A stretch of DNA of 14,426 nt, from contig JAFEGS010000004.1 in NCBI GenBank assembly GCA_018239705.1, forward strand, positions 1 through 14,426, given 5' to 3'. Source of the DNA: Verrucomicrobiota bacterium (GTDB taxonomy: Bacteria > Chlamydiota > Chlamydiia > Chlamydiales > FEN-1388). This document shows positions 1-6,174 of this stretch, one piece after another. The notes below the pieces were generated by a model, which searched no databases, had not been told where the DNA came from, and saw only the letters and a program-made list of their open reading frames with translations. Numbering within the stretch: the stretch's first letter is position 1; every line of letters begins with the position of its first letter. The translations under genes were made by a program, and so were the position numbers.

Positions 1-598
1 TTGCAGTGTGTGGGGGAGCTCTGTTCGTTATTTCTACAAAATTGACATTGGTCCCGGCTTGGCCAAAATGAGGGTGAGAGCGGAAATAGGCGCCTACCTC
101 TTGTACATTTATGGCATCGACGTCAGGCACAAAGATGACTACATGGGGGACCCCGCTGTTGACGTGCTGGAGGAGGTATTTTGTGCTCCCACATGCAAGC
201 TCAATGTTCCACTCTATTGCAGTTATTTGCCCCATATGGACCACAACCTCATCATCTTCACAGCGGATGAGGAGATCTCTCTTTTTTGTCTCGAGCAGGC
301 AGCGTGTGCGGGGATAGCTGAGCTTTTGCCTTAAAAACTGCATGAGACAGCGAACCCCATTGCCGCACATTTCTGCTTCGTTGCCGTCACAGTTAAAAAA
401 TTTCATAGACACATCAGCATTTTTTGAGGAGCAGACGAGGATGAGCCCATCGATGGGATTTCCCTTTTCTTGCTGACAGAGCTGTCTGACGAGGCCTGGA
501 GAAAATTGGGGCAAGAGATCTTGTCGATTGTCTATCAATATAAAATCATTGCCGCAGCCTTCATAATGGCTTGCTGCGATTTCCTGAGATCTACTCAT
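1..598 (-). CDS. dapF: Diaminopimelate epimerase, 3' end cut off by window edge
   Basis: DapF converts L,L-diaminopimelate to meso-diaminopimelate for the peptidoglycan stem peptide, in the cytoplasm. I translated the minus strand from the ATG at 598. This gives 199 residues before the window edge, out of a family length near 265. Visible motifs are YEGCGNDF (12-19), the N-terminal catalytic-Cys motif EMCGNGVRC (catalytic Cys78), NSGVPHVV (147-154) and GTNVNF (182-187). The second catalytic Cys lies beyond the window. The start is 9 bases past the clpP stop, and the Shine-Dalgarno stretch GAGGAT begins right at that stop, so the two genes are probably translated from one mRNA. It is the last visible gene of the 499-residue protein-glyA-clpP-dapF run. 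In C. trachomatis, DapF is reported to act also as a glutamate racemase; whether this protein does is inference. Identity is firm. Confidence 0.95.
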   Translation of the reverse strand, partial: MSRSQEIAASHYEGCGNDFILIDNRQDLLPQFSPGLVRQLCQQEKGNPIDGLILVCSSKNADVSMKFFNCDGNEAEMCGNGVRCLMQFLRQKLSYPRTRCLLETKKRDLLIRCEDDEVVVHMGQITAIEWNIELACGSTKYLLQHVNSGVPHVVIFVPDVDAINVQEVGAYFRSHPHFGQAGTNVNFVEITNRAPPHTA

Positions 599-607
599 TG
601 TATCCTC

Positions 608-1198
608 TTATAGGTCCTTATAGGAATTGACGATGCGGTCAATATGGCCAAATGCTAGCGCCTCTTCTGCGCTCATCCACATGTCTCTATCTATGGCCTC
701 TTCAATTTCGGCGTAGGACTTACCAGTTTTTTCTGCGTACACTTTTATGATTGCCTCTTTCGTCTTGAGGATCTCTCGTGCCTGAATTTCAAGATCAGTT
801 GCCTGTCCTTGGATAACGCCGCCAATCGCCGGCTGGTGAATCATAATACGGCTGTTTGGTGTGGCAAATCTTCTTCCTGGAGCACCTGAGAGTGCCAAGA
901 AGGATCCCATGGAGGCTGCAAGGCCGGTAATAAGTGTAGTGACTGGCGAGGAGATCATCTGGATCTGATCCCATACGGCAAAACCTGCGTCTACAACACC
1001 ACCTGGGCTATTGATGACGAAAAGGATAGGTTTGCCCGGATCCTGGTGTTCGAGATACCAGAGCTTCTTGATGAGCTCTTCTGCAATTTTAAAATCGATC
1101 CCATCGCTGAGCAGAATACGGCGCGATTGCAAGAGAGCAGTTTCGATTTTATCTCTAAGTGGTGGCGTCTCTTTTGATTCTTCCTGGTTGTCATGCAT
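608..1198 (-). CDS. clpP: ATP-dependent Clp protease proteolytic subunit (ClpP1-type)
   Basis: This is the serine peptidase subunit of the cytoplasmic Clp protease, which degrades unfolded or tagged proteins fed by ClpX or ClpC. At 196 residues it has normal family length and is complete. The catalytic triad is visible: Ser96 in GLAASMG, His121 in MIHQP and Asp172 in DRDMWMS. The handle-region motif NSPGG (63-67) is also present. The ATG at 1198 is preceded by AAGGAG at 1208-1213, a good ribosome binding site. Chlamydiae carry two clpP genes. The position beside glyA and dapF matches the ClpP1 locus (CT431 in C. trachomatis), not the clpX-linked ClpP2. In Chlamydia the two subunits are reported to form a mixed complex, so this protein may need a partner encoded elsewhere. 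It lies 30 bases after glyA and 9 bases before dapF, in the same direction. Confidence 0.96.
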   Translation of the reverse strand: MHDNQEESKETPPLRDKIETALLQSRRILLSDGIDFKIAEELIKKLWYLEHQDPGKPILFVINSPGGVVDAGFAVWDQIQMISSPVTTLITGLAASMGSFLALSGAPGRRFATPNSRIMIHQPAIGGVIQGQATDLEIQAREILKTKEAIIKVYAEKTGKSYAEIEEAIDRDMWMSAEEALAFGHIDRIVNSYKDL

Positions 1199-1228
1199 AG
1201 CGCTATTTCTCCTTTCGTGTGTTTTGCC

Positions 1229-2752
1229 TTAGTGTATGATTTCTCGATTTTCTGCCAAGGAGTTTACCTGATTTGCGAAACTTAAGTCAATTTCTGGATA
1301 GAGTGGATACGATTCTAGTAGCTCTTCTACCTCTGCTTTCAGAGAGGCAAAGACCGTCGGATTGGTCAGGTATTGCGATTTACTTAAGGCACTATTCGAT
1401 CCAATAGCAGCAGTTGTAGCTCTTAGCGCTCGAGCGATGATCTGGGCGATAAGGCGCATCTCCTCTGGCCCCATTCCAAGGGTTGTGAGTGCAGGTGTTC
1501 CAAGACGCACACCTGAGGTGTACCATGGCCCGTTGGGGTCAAATGGGATAGCATTTCGGCTGCAGGTGATGTGGGCAAGCCTGAGCGCATTTTCGGCCTG
1601 TCTTCCTGTGAGCTGGAGTGAGGAGACATCAAGTATCACCATGTGATTTTCAGTGCCGCCTGTTACCAGCCTAAAGCCCTCTTCTTTAAGTCCTTGGGCT
1701 AAGCTTTGGGCGTTTTCAATGATCTTTTGAGAGTAGGTGCAGAATTCAGGTGTACTTGCTTCATCAAAGGCAACACATTTAGCAGCAATGACATGCGGCA
1801 AGGGGCCGCCAAGCACTAAGGGGCAGCCTTTATCAACAAATTCTTTGAATTCATTGGTGCAGAGGATAAATCCGCCTCGTGGACCGCGCAGCGTCTTGTG
1901 TGTTGTCGATGTGATGATGTCGGCATAGCCTACAGGGTTGTATTCTCCTACAAATACCTTTCCTGCAACCAGGCCGGCAAAGTGGGCAATATCTGCTAAG
2001 AGGGTAGCACCAACACTTTCTGCGATCTCTTTCATCTTTGCAAAGTTGATCTTTCTTGGATGAGACGAATAGCCTGCAATGATGATGAGGGGCTTTTCTT
2101 CCTTAGCTCTTTGAGCAACTTGGGCATAATCGATCTCTTCGGTTTTGGGATCCACATCGTAAAAGACTGCCTGCATCATCTTTGAGGAGACGTTGTGTCT
2201 ATATCCATGTGTGAGGTGTCCGCCGGAGTTTAGCGACATGCCAAGCACCTTCTGGTTCACAAGCAGCTGTCGGACGCGCTCATATTCATCAGGTGTAAGC
2301 TCATCTATGGTTCTTTTACCGAGCCTTTCAAGCTCTTTTGATTGGATGCGCTGAGCGAGGATTGCCCAGAAGGCAACGAGGTTAGCATCTGCTCCGGAGT
2401 GGGGCTGGACGTAGGCATGATCGCTTCCAAAGAGCTGCTTGAGGCTAGAAATGGCCCTGTTCTCAACAGCATCGACGTTGTCGCAGCCGGCATAAAAGCG
2501 ATGGAAGGGAAAGCCTTCGGCATATTTATCGGTTAAGAGATTGCCCATGGCCAGCTGGACTGAGAGCGATGAGAAGTTTTCTGAAGCAATCATCTTTAAA
2601 TAGGCGCGCTGGTCCTTGAGCTCCTGCACGATGGCATCGGCAACAAGCGGGCTTACTCCTGTGAGATGGTCAAGGCTTGCAAGATAGGCAATTGCTGCAC
2701 TTGAACGTTTGTCCGGAGGAGTCTTTCCAAAGTAGTTATTCAAATAATTCAT
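1229..2752 (-). CDS. glyA: Serine hydroxymethyltransferase, long chlamydial form
   Basis: This PLP enzyme interconverts serine plus tetrahydrofolate with glycine plus methylene-tetrahydrofolate and feeds one-carbon metabolism. It has 507 residues against about 417 in E. coli. Seen motifs are MIASENF (54-60), YAGCDNVD (87-94), the PLP-stacking/binding pair Asp254 and His257 in ADIAH, the PLP lysine Lys286 in STTHKTLRGPRGG, and SGVRLGTPA near 413-421. The extra length is an N-terminal extension of about 20 residues, an insertion of about 30 residues near 133-163 between the QPHSGADAN and LGMSLNSGGHLTHG blocks, and a C-terminal extension. Chlamydial GlyA has been reported to have alanine racemase activity, which would supply D-Ala; for this protein that is inference. 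The start is supported by a strong AGGAGGT at about 2759-2766. It sits 27 bases after the upstream 499-codon gene and 30 before clpP. Confidence 0.97.
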   Translation of the reverse strand: MNYLNNYFGKTPPDKRSSAAIAYLASLDHLTGVSPLVADAIVQELKDQRAYLKMIASENFSSLSVQLAMGNLLTDKYAEGFPFHRFYAGCDNVDAVENRAISSLKQLFGSDHAYVQPHSGADANLVAFWAILAQRIQSKELERLGKRTIDELTPDEYERVRQLLVNQKVLGMSLNSGGHLTHGYRHNVSSKMMQAVFYDVDPKTEEIDYAQVAQRAKEEKPLIIIAGYSSHPRKINFAKMKEIAESVGATLLADIAHFAGLVAGKVFVGEYNPVGYADIITSTTHKTLRGPRGGFILCTNEFKEFVDKGCPLVLGGPLPHVIAAKCVAFDEASTPEFCTYSQKIIENAQSLAQGLKEEGFRLVTGGTENHMVILDVSSLQLTGRQAENALRLAHITCSRNAIPFDPNGPWYTSGVRLGTPALTTLGMGPEEMRLIAQIIARALRATTAAIGSNSALSKSQYLTNPTVFASLKAEVEELLESYPLYPEIDLSFANQVNSLAENREIIH

Positions 2753-2779
2753 TGTAATTACCTCCTGTGCGTTTGAGCC

Positions 2780-4279
2780 TTAAGTATACATCACGTTCAC
2801 TTTAATTGCTTTTGGTTTACTTTTGTTCTCTTTTTTGGCGGAAGCTGCGGTACCGTATGTTGCGAAAGAGATGTAGGGAGAGAGTTTTTGCATTTTTTTG
2901 TTTGCTTCCTCCCGCATCACGTCCGATCCTATTCCAACATGGAGAAGTTCAATCTCAGTTAAAAAATGTTGTGAGTTAGTCCGGAAGGCGGCTGTGAGAG
3001 GAAGACGGAGCGAGGGTGTTTTTAAACCGATCTTTTGCCATTTGGTATGCTCGCTGATCATCGCATCGCAATAACAGCCAATGAGGCGGTTTTTGAGCCT
3101 GGAAAAGGACAGATCGCCCGGTTTACTTCCTAAACTTTCCATAATTTCGCCTGTAATTTGAATAATTGCAACAGAGAGCTCTCTCAGGCTTGTATTTTTT
3201 CGGAGTGGCTGCAATGGAGATAGCGTCCAGGATTGAGCTGAGATGTTTGATAGTAGTGTGCTAAATAGCTTTTTTAGCCCAAGAATTTTTTCAGATTCTA
3301 TCGTGAGTATCCATTCCTTCATTGATACAAGAAGGTCGTATATTTCAAATAGTTCGACCTTGCACTCTTTGTCGAAAGAGAGTGCATCGGTTGCCATTTT
3401 GAGGCGAAATTCGGTAGGCATATCACAGTTTCGAAACATATCAATGATCTTTTGCACCAGATTTTGCTTAAAGCGTACTTTACAGGAGGGGTGTGATTTG
3501 GAGGAGACGACAAGGGCGTGTGCCAAGGGAAGCTGTAGGAAGCTGGTACTATCGAGCTCTTGTATGCAGGGGAGCGGCTCTTGTGCACCATTTTTTGAGA
3601 AGAAGGTGACCAGATAGGAAAGACCGGCTTCTACAGATGCACTCCTTTCAGGAGATGGCCCAGTCTCACGCTCCCACTTGAAATATTCCATAACGATAGT
3701 GTAATGAGCACCGTCGTCGATAGAAACGATTTGGGAGAGCCAATAGCACAGCGCGTGCCATTCGTGAAAGCGGTTCTGTGGAGTAATGTGAGAGAGGCAG
3801 GTTATTTCCTGGGAATTAAGGGTTTGCTCATGCTCTCTTTGAAATTGCACTGCATGTAATTGAGTGAGGCAGTGGCTCAGCAGTTTTTCGGGATTGTGAG
3901 ATTGATCGAGTTTGGCTAAGCCTTCGGCCCATGTGAGCGACCCAAAGAGGCTAGAGCATGAGTTTTGTGGACCTATGGTGAAAAAATTACTTAAAATTTC
4001 GCACAAAGCCATTGCCAGTGGTTGGACTGGGCACGTCCCTTGGTAATGAGCTGCGGCAACAAGAGATACAAGGGCCAATAGCAGCTCTTCTCCATAGAGA
4101 GTAGGCAGTACCTTTTTGAGCTTAGCGATAAGTGTTTGGGTGTCAGAAATTTTTTCGAATCCTACACTGAAAAGCGCCTCAACGTGCTCTCGCATAAACG
4201 ACAGCGGGTCGTTGAGGGTAAGGCCTTCTATACGCTTTGTCAACTGGTCAAGGGAGGACGTTTCTAAAATTGGCTGCAT
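2780..4279 (-). CDS. Unrecognised 499-residue helical protein at the head of the glyA operon
   Basis: I do not recognise this protein. The 499 residues look almost entirely alpha-helical, with many Leu-rich amphipathic stretches. There is no signal peptide, no convincing membrane segment and no familiar enzyme motif. The C-terminus from about residue 478 is Lys-rich (several KK/KxK pairs), which suggests a flexible basic tail. The ATG at 4279 has GGGAAG about 4 bases upstream, and a -10-like TACTAT (4291-4296, minus strand) lacks a good -35 box. It ends 27 bases before glyA, so co-transcription with glyA-clpP-dapF is likely. The corresponding position next to glyA in C. trachomatis also holds an uncharacterised gene (CT433), but I cannot establish homology by eye. 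An all-helical repeat or scaffold protein, or a secreted effector, are both possible. The reading frame is convincing; the function is unknown. Confidence 0.85.
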   Translation of the reverse strand: MQPILETSSLDQLTKRIEGLTLNDPLSFMREHVEALFSVGFEKISDTQTLIAKLKKVLPTLYGEELLLALVSLVAAAHYQGTCPVQPLAMALCEILSNFFTIGPQNSCSSLFGSLTWAEGLAKLDQSHNPEKLLSHCLTQLHAVQFQREHEQTLNSQEITCLSHITPQNRFHEWHALCYWLSQIVSIDDGAHYTIVMEYFKWERETGPSPERSASVEAGLSYLVTFFSKNGAQEPLPCIQELDSTSFLQLPLAHALVVSSKSHPSCKVRFKQNLVQKIIDMFRNCDMPTEFRLKMATDALSFDKECKVELFEIYDLLVSMKEWILTIESEKILGLKKLFSTLLSNISAQSWTLSPLQPLRKNTSLRELSVAIIQITGEIMESLGSKPGDLSFSRLKNRLIGCYCDAMISEHTKWQKIGLKTPSLRLPLTAAFRTNSQHFLTEIELLHVGIGSDVMREEANKKMQKLSPYISFATYGTAASAKKENKSKPKAIKVNVMYT

Positions 4280-4352
4280 AACACTTCCCGATAGTAAAAA
4301 TTTAAAAACTTAAGGTGCGGAAGTGTAGGAAAATGGGCCTTTTTAGTCTAGC

Positions 4353-4398
4353 TAGAAAAACGACCACAACGACTTTTGACATGTCGTTGTGGTCGTTT
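4353..4398 (-). terminator. Rho-independent terminator of the CBM-like gene
   Basis: A perfect 16-base inverted repeat (arms 4358-4373 and 4383-4398, loop of 9 bases) is followed on the minus strand by a run of five Ts. It begins 9 bases past the stop codon of the CBM-like gene and lies upstream of the 499-codon gene, so it separates the small gene from the glyA operon. Confidence 0.9.
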
Positions 4399-4406
4399 GT
4401 GGCATT

Positions 4407-4790
4407 TTAGAATCTTGGGGTAATGTTTATAGATTTTCCGGAGTTGGTTGTGTGATTTTCTCCCGTTTCGTACTGAACGTCGTTTACGAGAATTTTAAAT
4501 TTACCATTTTTGAAGTGCTTGTCAGTTTCCCATGACCATTCATCGTTTTTTGTGCAGTTCATAAGGGTGCCCTTGTCCCAGGAAAGTCCTTCAATGCCCT
4601 CTCCACGGATAAAGAGCTTGTTTGGAAATCCACAGTCAAACTTAGCAGTAATTTTTGTCGTTTCATGAGAATCATGCTTTTTTGAGCCGGTCTTTTCCGG
4701 TGGGCAGCAGGCTAGCTCTTTTTTTTCTGTTGGTATCGTTGCAAGGCTTTGCGTATTCTTTGCTTTTTTTGATGAACTAAATAGGTTCAT
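4407..4790 (-). CDS. Small protein with CBM20/CBM48-like starch-binding fold
   Basis: The protein has 127 residues in two parts. Residues 1-46 are Ser/Thr/Lys-rich, with a CysCys pair at 28-29, and look unstructured. Residues 47-127 look like one beta-sandwich with the pattern LFIRGEGIEGLSWDKG (59-74), DEWSWET (83-89), KFKILVND (97-104) and a YETGENH turn (107-113). This layout resembles starch/glycogen-binding CBM20/CBM48-type domains, with Trp71, Trp85 and Trp87 as candidate sugar-stacking residues. No catalytic domain is attached and there is no classical signal peptide. The ATG at 4790 has GGGAGG upstream with good spacing. It is monocistronic, with its own terminator, and divergent from the CT398-like gene. 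A role in binding glycogen, or as a protein secreted by type III secretion through the disordered N-terminus, is inference. The fold assignment is from pattern recognition only. Confidence 0.72.
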   Translation of the reverse strand: MNLFSSSKKAKNTQSLATIPTEKKELACCPPEKTGSKKHDSHETTKITAKFDCGFPNKLFIRGEGIEGLSWDKGTLMNCTKNDEWSWETDKHFKNGKFKILVNDVQYETGENHTTNSGKSINITPRF

Positions 4791-4864
4791 TGTGATCCTC
4801 CCTTTTTTGGTTTTCCCATAAAATCTTTATTATAATGATTAGAATTTTTTTTAAAAGATATTTT

Positions 4865-4893
4865 TTGCACTGGTTTTTTTGTTTGAATATTTT
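4865..4893 (+). promoter_or_regulatory. Candidate sigma70-type promoter for the CT398-like gene
   Basis: A TTGCAC box (4865-4870) and a TATTTT box (4888-4893) are separated by 17 bases. The predicted start is near 4900, about 45 bases ahead of the ATG at 4947. The surrounding 4800-4900 region is very rich in T and A, which can give chance matches. An ATTATAAT palindrome further left (about 4830-4838) could serve the divergent CBM-like gene, but has no clear -35 partner. Confidence 0.5.
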
Positions 4894-4946
4894 TCACCTA
4901 ATAGAGTACACTGATTACCAATTCACAACTTTTGTAAGGAATAGCA

Positions 4947-5717
4947 ATGCTAAGAGAAGCTCTTAAAGTAATCCTCGATGTTCAGGAATTAGATATTCAG
5001 ATGATTCGCCTTATGCGCTTGAAGTGGGAGAGAGAGGGCGAGCTTGCACGCATCCGATCTCTTAGAGACGATCTGCACCATCAGGTAATCGCTAAGGAAA
5101 GCGAGGTCATCGATCTCAAAAAGCAGATCCGACTGGCAGAAGTTGATGTTTCTGAATTGAACACAAAAATCCAAAAGCTTGAAAGCCAGCAAAACGCTGT
5201 AAAGAAAGTTGAAGAATTCAACGCGCTGACGCATGAAATTGCCGCTGCGGAACGAGAGAAGGCAGCAAAAGAGCAGCGTCTGAGCGATCTATACGACCGA
5301 CAAGCTGCCGAAGAAGAGCTCCTGAAGAACCTCAAAGAGACGTTTGAAGCGACAAAGACAAACAGTGAATTGCTCGAGCAGGAGATCATCTCCTCGATCG
5401 TTGCTATTAACCAAGAGGGCTCTCAGCTGAAAGAGCAGAGAGATCAGATGCAAGGCGACGCCGATCCTGAAATACTGGTTATTTACGAAAAGCTCATCAA
5501 AAACAAAAAAGATCGCGTTGTTGTTCCAATCGAAAACCGATGCTGCAGTGGCTGCCATATCCTGGTTACAGCACAGCATGAGAATGTGGTTCGCAAGGGC
5601 GATAAAATGGTCTTCTGCGAGCACTGCTCACGCATCCACTACTGGCAAGACCACCTCGTAGAGGTGTCAGAAGACAAAACGACCCGCAGAAGAAGACGGT
5701 CAACGGCGAAGGCTTAA
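4947..5717 (+). CDS. CT398/CdsZ-like coiled-coil protein with C-terminal zinc ribbon
   Basis: The protein has 256 residues. From about 10 to 170 it is a long charged coiled coil, probably a helical hairpin. Residues 193-235 form a C4-type zinc ribbon with CSGC (200-203) and CEHC (224-227) as metal ligands, followed by SRIHYW. The tail is Arg-rich (247-251). This is the architecture of chlamydial CT398 and of the wider family of C4-type zinc-ribbon proteins. C. trachomatis CT398 has a known coiled-coil structure and is reported to contact sigma54 and type III secretion components; the name CdsZ has been used. The ribosome binding site TAAGGA is at 4935-4940. The stop codon is only 9 bases ahead of rnpB, so the two may share a transcript. 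Family assignment is strong; the secretion role here is inferred. Confidence 0.88.
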   Translation: MLREALKVILDVQELDIQMIRLMRLKWEREGELARIRSLRDDLHHQVIAKESEVIDLKKQIRLAEVDVSELNTKIQKLESQQNAVKKVEEFNALTHEIAAAEREKAAKEQRLSDLYDRQAAEEELLKNLKETFEATKTNSELLEQEIISSIVAINQEGSQLKEQRDQMQGDADPEILVIYEKLIKNKKDRVVVPIENRCCSGCHILVTAQHENVVRKGDKMVFCEHCSRIHYWQDHLVEVSEDKTTRRRRRSTAKA

Positions 5718-5726
5718 ACAGTGTCG

Positions 5727-6086
5727 CTGGGAAAACAGGCAATCGCCGCCGGCTGCTTGCAGCTGGGGGAGGAAAGTCTGGACTTCGTAGGAGAGGATAC
5801 CAGTGAAAGACTGGGAGCCGTAAGGCTACGGAAAGTGTAACAGAAAGCAATCCGGTGTGGGCTACGGCCTGCGCACAGGCTGAAACGCTAGCATCAGGTG
5901 CTGGCTGCACTTGAGGTAACTCAAGGCACGACAAACCCTATCCGAAGCAAGATCATGTTGGATGCGTGCTTCCGCGTTCGCCAACAGTAAAGCGCTCGAG
6001 GACTTCGGCGACGAAGTCCCTAGATGAATGGTTGCCGTCTAGCCTCTTGGGGCTAGAAACAGAATCCGGCTTATCGTTTTCCCAGC
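5727..6086 (+). ncRNA. rnpB: RNase P RNA, bacterial type A
   Basis: This is the catalytic RNA that removes 5' leaders from tRNA precursors. The ends pair perfectly as an 11-bp P1 (5727-5737 with 6076-6086). The conserved core is plain: GAGGAAAGTCTGGAC (5769-5783), AAAGTGTAACAGAAA (5832-5846), AGATGAATGG (about 6022-6031) and ACAGAATCCGGCTTA near 6058-6072. P4 can form between AAG(T)CTGGA and TCCGGCTT with its bulged U, one G-U wobble and a co-varied A-U pair, so the catalytic helix is intact. The P15 region (5957-5985) folds as a hairpin whose loop lacks the GGU that normally pairs with the tRNA CCA end, a feature I recall for chlamydial RNase P RNAs. A GCGA tetraloop hairpin lies at about 5999-6019. 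No clear promoter is seen between the upstream gene and the 5' end. Confidence 0.96.
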
Positions 6087-6092
6087 TTTTTT
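6076..6092 (+). terminator. T-run after rnpB P1 helix
   Basis: The 3' strand of P1 is followed directly by six Ts (6087-6092). Because its partner strand is about 340 bases away, P1 is not a classical local terminator hairpin. The helix-plus-T arrangement may nevertheless mark the 3' end, possibly helped by the large hairpin just downstream. Confidence 0.4.
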
Positions 6093-6174
6093 ATAAATAA
6101 CCACAGAGCTCACAGAGATCACAGAGAGAGATTATGCCCTCTCTGTGATCTCTGTGGGCTCTGTGGTTGTTTAT
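6093..6174. repeat. Large CACAGAG hairpin between rnpB and the MFS gene
   Basis: Arms 6099-6128 and 6139-6168 (30 bases each) pair with one mismatch that is a G-U wobble in RNA, around a 10-base loop. Pairing continues outward to 6093/6174 with one further G-U wobble. Each arm holds three CACAGAG heptamers at a 9-base period (6102, 6111, 6120), mirrored as CTCTGTG at 6141, 6150 and 6159. The hairpin contains the stop codon of the MFS gene (6171-6173). It could act as a bidirectional transcription barrier between convergent genes, although neither side has a strong T-run of its own apart from that of rnpB. Similar CACAGAG-type palindromes occur between genes in many bacteria, so it may also be one copy of a dispersed repeat. 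Confidence 0.85.

Noticed and set aside
8..334. Plus-strand open frame of 108 codons at the left edge
   Set aside because: It is antisense to dapF, whose translation shows the full set of epimerase motifs; the plus-strand product resembles nothing.
3243..3617. Plus-strand open frame of 124 codons inside the 499-codon gene
   Set aside because: It is antisense to a much longer frame that has a ribosome binding site and fits the operon spacing.
5566..5934. Minus-strand open frame of 122 codons
   Set aside because: It overlaps the 3' end of the zinc-ribbon gene and the 5' half of rnpB on the opposite strand, both strongly supported.
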